DNA from: Anabaena sp. FACHB-1237
GTDB taxonomy: Bacteria; Cyanobacteriota; Cyanobacteriia; Cyanobacteriales; Nostocaceae
NCBI RefSeq assembly: GCF_014696225.1
Contig: NZ_JACJPV010000030.1
Span: 1-47,588, forward strand
Direction: 5' to 3'
Length of the DNA: 47,588 nt
Under the pieces are notes generated by a model that saw nothing but the letters and a program-made list of their open reading frames with translations, had not been told where the DNA came from and did no database searches. The position numbers were made by a program, and so were the translations under genes. Of the stretch, positions 43,017 to 47,588 are shown piece after piece; within the stretch, counting starts at the first letter, position 1, and each line of letters starts with the position of its first letter.

Positions 43017-44672
43017 ATGAAACAATCATTATTTACAGTAGAAAATCTCCGTGTTGCTTATCCCCAAAGAGGAAAAGAAGCAGAAACTTGGGCAGTTAAT
43101 GATGTATCTTTTACATTACAACCTGGAGAAAAAATGGGTTTGGTAGGGGAGTCAGGATGTGGAAAATCTACTATTGGTAAAGCTGTGATGCGCTTATTAC
43201 CGGAAAATAGTCAAGTTACAGGTAAAGTAATATTTCGGGGAGATTCTGTATTAGATTTAACTCCTGAACAAATGCGAAAATTTCGTGGGGAAGCGGTTGC
43301 ATTAATATTTCAAGATCCTATGACGCGACTTGATCCATTAATGACTATTGGTAATCATTGTTTAGAGACATTGGCAGCACATTTTCCAGACTTGTCGAAA
43401 CAGCAAGCAAAAGAAAAGGCGTTAGAAACGTTAGCGAAGGTGAAAATACCTGCAAGTCGTTGGAGTCAGTTTCCCCATGAGTTTAGTGGGGGGATGCGTC
43501 AAAGGGTAGCTATTGCCTTAGCATTGTTATTAAGTCCTAAGTTAATTGTTGCGGATGAACCTACGACGAGTTTGGATGTAACGGTTTCTGCTCAAATTTT
43601 GCAGGAGTTGACGCGGTTATGTAGTGAAGAGAATATGGGGTTGCTGTTAATTTCCCATGATTTAGCAATGGTAGCAGAATATTGCGATCGCATTGGGGTG
43701 ATGTACCAAGGAAAAATGGTGGAAATGGGAAAAACGGAGGTGGTATTTCAACAACCACAACATGAATATACTCAATCTTTATTAAAAGCAGCTTTACATA
43801 TTCAACAAGAAAAAGGAATAGATGCTAAGGAAGAGGGAAGAGAAAAAACGGAACGGGAAAAATTACCCATTTTAAAGGTTAGGGAATTGCAGCAGCATTA
43901 CACTATTGAACCTAATTTTGTGCAAAGATTATTTAAAACTGAAATTCAGACGATTAAAGCTGTGGATGGAATTAACTTAGAATTGTATCCAGGGGAAATT
44001 TTAGGGTTGGTTGGGGAGTCGGGATGTGGTAAGAGTACACTTTCGAGAACGATTTTACAACTAATTAAACCTACTGCGGGAAAGGTGGAATTTTTAGGAC
44101 AGGAATTAACTAGTTTAACTAGGGAAAAAGTTCGCACTTGTCGTAGACAAATACAAATGGTATTTCAAGATCCTCATGCTTGTTTAAATCCGGTGATGAC
44201 GGTGGGAGAAAGTATAGCTGATCCTTTGTTAATTCATAAGTTAGCTGATAGTAAAAAAGCACGGGAAGAAGTTTTGTGGATGCTAGAGAAAGTAGGTTTG
44301 ACACCTGCCCAGATGTATTATCAATGTTATCCTGGGGAATTATCTGGAGGACAGCAGCAAAGAGTCGCTATTGCACGGGCTTTAATTACTCGTCCTAAGT
44401 TGATAATATGTGATGAACCAGTGAGTATGTTAGATGCTAGTGTACAATCTCAGGTGTTAGATTTGATGTTGCAGTTAAAGGTAGAATTTGAGTTAACCTA
44501 TTTATTTATTACTCATGATTTGTGGTTGGCAAGATTTTTGTGCGATCGCATTGCGGTGATGAATGGTGGTAAGATCGTAGAATTGGGTGCAACTAAGGAA
44601 ATTTTTAGTCGTCCCCAACATCCTTATACCCAAACTCTTTTAGCGGCAGCACCTTTATTGGCTAAAACGTAG
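43017..44672 (+). CDS. Fused DppD-DppF type ABC transporter ATPase
   Basis: 551 residues with two complete nucleotide-binding domains. First half: GESGCGKSTIGKAVM (Walker A), FSGGMRQRVAIALAL, LIVADEPTTSLD (Walker B), SHDLAM. Second half: GESGCGKSTLSRTIL, LSGGQQQRVAIARAL, IICDEPVSMLD, THDLWL. Each ends in an oligopeptide-type tail (QHEYTQSLLKAA; QHPYTQTLLAAAPLL). It energises peptide, nickel or similar uptake, in the manner of YejF/GsiA. Permease and binding-protein genes are not adjacent. Confidence 0.93.
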   Translation: MKQSLFTVENLRVAYPQRGKEAETWAVNDVSFTLQPGEKMGLVGESGCGKSTIGKAVMRLLPENSQVTGKVIFRGDSVLDLTPEQMRKFRGEAVALIFQDPMTRLDPLMTIGNHCLETLAAHFPDLSKQQAKEKALETLAKVKIPASRWSQFPHEFSGGMRQRVAIALALLLSPKLIVADEPTTSLDVTVSAQILQELTRLCSEENMGLLLISHDLAMVAEYCDRIGVMYQGKMVEMGKTEVVFQQPQHEYTQSLLKAALHIQQEKGIDAKEEGREKTEREKLPILKVRELQQHYTIEPNFVQRLFKTEIQTIKAVDGINLELYPGEILGLVGESGCGKSTLSRTILQLIKPTAGKVEFLGQELTSLTREKVRTCRRQIQMVFQDPHACLNPVMTVGESIADPLLIHKLADSKKAREEVLWMLEKVGLTPAQMYYQCYPGELSGGQQQRVAIARALITRPKLIICDEPVSMLDASVQSQVLDLMLQLKVEFELTYLFITHDLWLARFLCDRIAVMNGGKIVELGATKEIFSRPQHPYTQTLLAAAPLLAKT

Positions 44673-44803
44673 TTTAGTTTTTAGGAGTCAGAGGAAACAG
44701 TTAAAACCTTTGAAGTTTTGCGTTTTTGAACTTGTAAATTTTCACTTATTACTATTACCTAAATGTAAAATAGCTAAATCTAAAATCTCAACTCACTAAT
44801 TGT

Positions 44804-45301
44804 ATGATGATTCGTTATGGTACAGAAAAAGACTTACCTGCTATTGTAGAAATTTATAATGCGGCTGTTCCCACGCGCATGGCCACAGCAGACTTAGAAC
44901 CTGTGTCTATAGAAAGTCGCAAAAATTGGTTTAGAGCAAGAAATTCTTCTCATCTTCCTTTATGGGTGGTAGAAGTTGATGGTATGATTGGTGGATGGTT
45001 GAGTTTTCAATCTTTTTATAATCGTCCGGCTTATTATGCTACAGCAGAAATTAGTATCTATATTTCCCCTGATTTTCAAAGACAAGGTTTGGCTAAAAAA
45101 CTTTTGCAAGAAGCTATTACTCAATGTCCAAATTTAGGGATTAAAAATCTTATGAGTTTCATTTTCGCCCATAATGAACCTAGTTTAAATCTTTTCTCAT
45201 CTTTCGGTTTTCAACATTGGGGACTTTTACCTAAAGTTGCTGATTTAGATGGTGTAGAAAGAGACTTAATAATTTTAGGGTTGAATTTAATTGAGAGTTA
45301 A
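44804..45301 (+). CDS. GNAT acetyltransferase (phosphinothricin acetyltransferase-like)
   Basis: 165 residues. EKDLPAIVEIYNAAV and TADLEPVSIESRKNWF are typical of the PAT/MnaT branch. Acetyl-CoA binding motif A is ISIYISPDFQRQGLAKKLL (about 86-104), and MSFIFAHNEPSLNLFSSFGF forms motif B. Relatives acetylate phosphinothricin, methionine sulfone or other amines; the natural substrate is unknown. Two ATGs start it (44804 and 44807). Confidence 0.9.
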   Translation: MMIRYGTEKDLPAIVEIYNAAVPTRMATADLEPVSIESRKNWFRARNSSHLPLWVVEVDGMIGGWLSFQSFYNRPAYYATAEISIYISPDFQRQGLAKKLLQEAITQCPNLGIKNLMSFIFAHNEPSLNLFSSFGFQHWGLLPKVADLDGVERDLIILGLNLIES

Positions 45302-45433
45302 TGATCATGAGCAATTGTAAAGCATAGATGATGCTACTAAAAAAATTATCAAAGATATATCAAAGATAATTTAAAACAATCTATCAGGAATTTTTTCCAA
45401 CATCAAAAAAATCCTAATTATCAAGTTTTGGAT
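45302..45433 (+). pseudogene. Degenerate coding remnant
   Basis: Short stretches in different frames read SIDDATKKIIKDISK and DNLKQSIRNFFQHQKNPNYQ, then VLDDMQ, before the MITE at 45439. They look protein-like but are interrupted by a frame change near 45370. The family is not recognised. The MITE seems to have inserted into or beside this fragment. Confidence 0.35.
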
Positions 45434-45438
45434 GATAT

Positions 45439-45543
45439 GCAGCAGATTCCTTTGTTATGAGGTACAGTCTAAAATTCTTGGTTTTTAAATTCTACTTTAT
45501 GCCTGAAAATAAAGTGTACTTCATTATATCGGGAAGTGCTGTA
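45439..45543. mobile_element. MITE-like element, TACAGCA family, diverged copy 3
   Basis: The left end GCAGCAGATTCCTTTGTTATG and GAGGTAC, and the right end AGTGCTGTA, match the family, but the 60-bp middle is different and lacks the CAAGATG hairpin. About 105 bp. Next to it (45562-45597) stands CCCACATTCCGCACCC...TGTCACA, which recurs at 47412. Confidence 0.55.
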
Positions 45544-45710
45544 AGAATAGTAGAAATAATAAATCCCACATTCCGCACCCTGGGGTGTCACATGGTATGA
45601 TCACTTAATTTTCTCTTGATTTTTGGATATAAATTATGCCTTGCTGGCATCCTACCTCCGTTAATTTTTTGATAATTAGTATACAATACAACCTCATGTT
45701 ATCATAAAAA

Positions 45711-45896
45711 ATGGTAAAACCAATTGTGACAGTTGAGGGTGCGGAAGATAGGCTATATTGGAACAATGTCACAGGAGAAAAAGACGGTTATGGTTTAGCG
45801 ATCGCCACTACTATCAAAAACCCCCCATGGCCAACAATATATTTTCCTCAAAATACTTACTATCATCCGCTGAATCAACTTACAACGAACTGGTAA
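45711..45896 (+). CDS. Small hypothetical protein (61 residues)
   Basis: ATG 45711 to TAA 45894. Sequence parts are MVKPIVTVEGAEDRLYWNNV, GYGLAIATTIKNPPWPTIYF and a Tyr-rich end. Not recognised. It contains a HIP1 site. No clear ribosome site. A second overlapping frame is open over the same DNA, so coding is uncertain. Confidence 0.35.
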   Translation: MVKPIVTVEGAEDRLYWNNVTGEKDGYGLAIATTIKNPPWPTIYFPQNTYYHPLNQLTTNW

Positions 45897-45945
45897 AATT
45901 AAAACAACAAAGTAATGCAATTCAATTATCAAAAATCCAATAATT

Positions 45946-45962
45946 GCAGGCAAGATGCCTGC
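45946..45962. repeat. CAAGATG-loop hairpin with GCAGG/CCTGC stem
   Basis: GCAGG-CAAGATG-CCTGC. Same loop as the hairpin at 36180 and in the array at 42459, with two compensated base pairs changed. It lies in the convergent gap, 15 bp from the hydroxylase stop, where it may act at transcript ends. Confidence 0.75.
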
Positions 45963-45976
45963 ATTACTATATTTGG

Positions 45977-47251
45977 TCACTGTTTACCCAAAACCGGAGT
46001 TTTCCCTTTTAGTCCTATCATTAATTTCAGCGCAAATACTCTAATCATCGGGACTTTTTGCATCATCCATAAACCCATGCGTCTTAATATTACTAATGGT
46101 AGGAAATTATTAGAAAAAACTCGATCTAATAAATCAGTAAAACCTAATATCGCTAAGTTTTCTTTTGTGCGCCAAATTTCATATTTTTTGAGGATAGAAA
46201 TATTACCAATGTCTTGGCAATTTTGATGTGCTGTTTGGATAACTTCCGCTAATGCCGCTGCATCACGAATACCTAAATTTAAACCTTGTCCTCCCACAGG
46301 ATGACAATTATGGGCAGCATCGCCAATTAACGCTAACCTAGGGAGTACATAGCGATCGCTCTGCATTAATTGTACTTGAAAAATAAATCTTTCGCCTAAT
46401 AATTCTAATTTACCCATTTGTTGACCATATCTTTTACTTAATTCCGCTAAAAATTGTTCATCACTCAAACTACACAAAGCCTTAGCTTCCTCATGGGGTG
46501 CAGTCCACACAACGCGACAACGGTTCCCTGGTAATGGTAAAATGGCAAATGGACCACTAGACCAAAATTTTTCATAAGCTGTATTATTGTGTGGTTTTTC
46601 TGGTTTAATAAAAGCCACTATACATGATTGCCAATATTTCCAACCTTTAGTTTTTATTCCCGCTGCTTGACGAATTGCAGATTTAGAACCATCGGCTGCA
46701 ACTAATAATTTACTGCGAATTATTTGAGTATGATCATTAATTTTGATGGTAATATTCACCGCATCTAGTTGATTTTCTGTTTTGATCACCTCCCCAGGAC
46801 AAATATAAGTGACATTGCGACAATCATGAACGAACTCTTGTAAAGGCTCTAATATAGCATAATGTTCCGCAACATAACCTAACTCTCCCGTTTTGGCATC
46901 TTTTCCTAAATCAGAAGTTTGGAATTTTACAATGTTAGAATAATCAGCATCCGACAAACAAACTTGATGATATTTTTCAATATTAGGGAGCATTTTTTGC
47001 CAAATTCCTATCCCTTGAAAAATTCGCGCTGATAACAAATGTACCGCATAAGCCTGACCTTTAGCTACTGCCGCAGACGTAGGCTTTGCTTCAACGAGTA
47101 AAATATTTAAACCAGAGTTCTTTAACGCTGCTGCCAGAGTTAAACCAACTATTCCACCACCAACGATGACTAAATCATAATCACATCCCCAGTTAATTGT
47201 GCTGGGTACTTGAGAACTGGAAAAAGTAGGAGTTAATTGTGAGATAGACAT
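45977..47251 (-). CDS. FAD-dependent hydroxylase (UbiH/Visc/COQ6 family)
   Basis: 424 residues. The FAD Rossmann motif DYDLVIVGGGIVGLTLAAAL (about 24-43), the middle LLVAADGSKSAIRQAAG and the second FAD motif LIGDAAHNCHPVGGQGLNLG (about 306) place it in the aromatic-ring monooxygenase family of quinone synthesis. In cyanobacteria the role may be in plastoquinone or another prenylquinone route; this is inferred. The C-terminal tail (LPLVILRRMGLWMMQKVP) is amphipathic and may touch the membrane. Confidence 0.9.
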   Translation of the reverse strand: MSISQLTPTFSSSQVPSTINWGCDYDLVIVGGGIVGLTLAAALKNSGLNILLVEAKPTSAAVAKGQAYAVHLLSARIFQGIGIWQKMLPNIEKYHQVCLSDADYSNIVKFQTSDLGKDAKTGELGYVAEHYAILEPLQEFVHDCRNVTYICPGEVIKTENQLDAVNITIKINDHTQIIRSKLLVAADGSKSAIRQAAGIKTKGWKYWQSCIVAFIKPEKPHNNTAYEKFWSSGPFAILPLPGNRCRVVWTAPHEEAKALCSLSDEQFLAELSKRYGQQMGKLELLGERFIFQVQLMQSDRYVLPRLALIGDAAHNCHPVGGQGLNLGIRDAAALAEVIQTAHQNCQDIGNISILKKYEIWRTKENLAILGFTDLLDRVFSNNFLPLVILRRMGLWMMQKVPMIRVFALKLMIGLKGKTPVLGKQ

Positions 47252-47588
47252 TGTTAAGATAAATTACGGTATTTTAATATTATTGTGACGCGATCGCTCC
47301 AAAAAGGGCAAGAGAGTTTGATACCCAATCAAATCATAAAAGCATTCAGGTTGGTAATTATCAAATTGGGATAGCTGTCAACAATGATTTAGTAACATTA
47401 GTAAGAGTTTTACATCCCACATTCCGCACCCCAAACTGTCACAGAGGGAAATTACGTAGAGAAAAAATTAAAGGGAGCATCAAAACAAACATATAAAGTG
47501 AAAAAAGGCATTTGAGAAACAGTAAATCACCAAAAACGTCATCAAAACCTATTCTCAATAAGAACCAATAAGAATGCACACCACCTGG
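47252..47588. other. Gene-free right edge with a short repeat
   Basis: A HIP1 site lies at about 47290. CATCCCACATTCCGCACCCC followed by TGTCACAG at 47412-47446 repeats the block at 45562-45597. A 40-codon open stretch (DTQSNHKSIQVGNYQIGIAV) has no start and no recognised family. Nothing else is evident. Confidence 0.5.

Noticed and set aside
45740..45943. Second overlapping plus-strand frame near 45758
   Set aside because: It overlaps the 45711 frame with no start signal or family; at most one of the two can be real and neither is strong.

Overview
The window comes from a filamentous cyanobacterium, most likely a low-GC member of the Nostocales (Anabaena/Dolichospermum/Nostoc type). This is inferred from AT-rich DNA peppered with the HIP1 octamer GCGATCGC, a CyanoQ (PsbQ) lipoprotein, a HemJ oxidase, an SLH/OprB-type porin, an XisH/XisI pair, and many short palindromic and MITE-like repeats typical of these genomes.

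Bases 1-6887 are the right-hand part of a type V-K CRISPR-associated transposon (CAST). From the left edge inward they hold cargo: an unrecognised partial gene, then a leftward operon of hsdM, a FitAB-like toxin-antitoxin pair and a truncated hsdS. After the cargo come a MerR-type CvkR repressor, a divergent cas12k, a tracrRNA, a three-repeat CRISPR array, a separate degenerate ('delocalised') repeat-guide unit, and a right end built of four TnsB-type repeats ending in TGTACA. The guide has 17 nt identical to the T-arm of the tRNA-Leu(CAA) gene next door. A GTC PAM sits at the correct side, and the element end lies 60 bp from that PAM, so the sequence itself records how the element inserted. 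tnsB, tnsC, tniQ and the left end lie outside the window. cas12k is split by a -1 frameshift whose zero frame contains a canonical A_AAA_AAC slippery heptamer. It is therefore either a recently broken effector or one made by frameshifting or slippage.

From 6920 to the right edge the window is mostly chromosomal housekeeping genes. These are tRNA-Leu(CAA), an M48 protease, an orphan-looking C5 cytosine methylase with a small partner ORF, murA, tRNA-Leu(CAG), a SpoU methylase, a secreted nuclease, hemJ, pyrF, a membrane GTPase, purL, psbQ, a tRNA-dihydrouridine synthase, an Orn/Lys/Arg decarboxylase, ychF, tyrA, prfC, an M48-like protein that has lost its zinc site, exonuclease III, an alcohol dehydrogenase, a pterin dehydratase, a porin, an Rrf2 regulator with cysK, a fused DppD-DppF ATPase, a GNAT acetyltransferase and a UbiH-type hydroxylase.

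Between these genes lies decay and repeat traffic. There are remnants of a VapBC-like pair, a Uma2 nuclease, a glycosyltransferase and an Rpn nuclease, and a frameshifted xisH. There are also three MITE-like families, four copies of a 31-bp GATC-bounded palindrome, and a family of hairpins that keep the loop CAAGATG while their stems covary. A 102/81-bp alternating tandem array overlaps the end of a gene. A strongly folded candidate RNA with a perfect Shine-Dalgarno sequence and a 23-codon ORF lies upstream of the pterin dehydratase gene.
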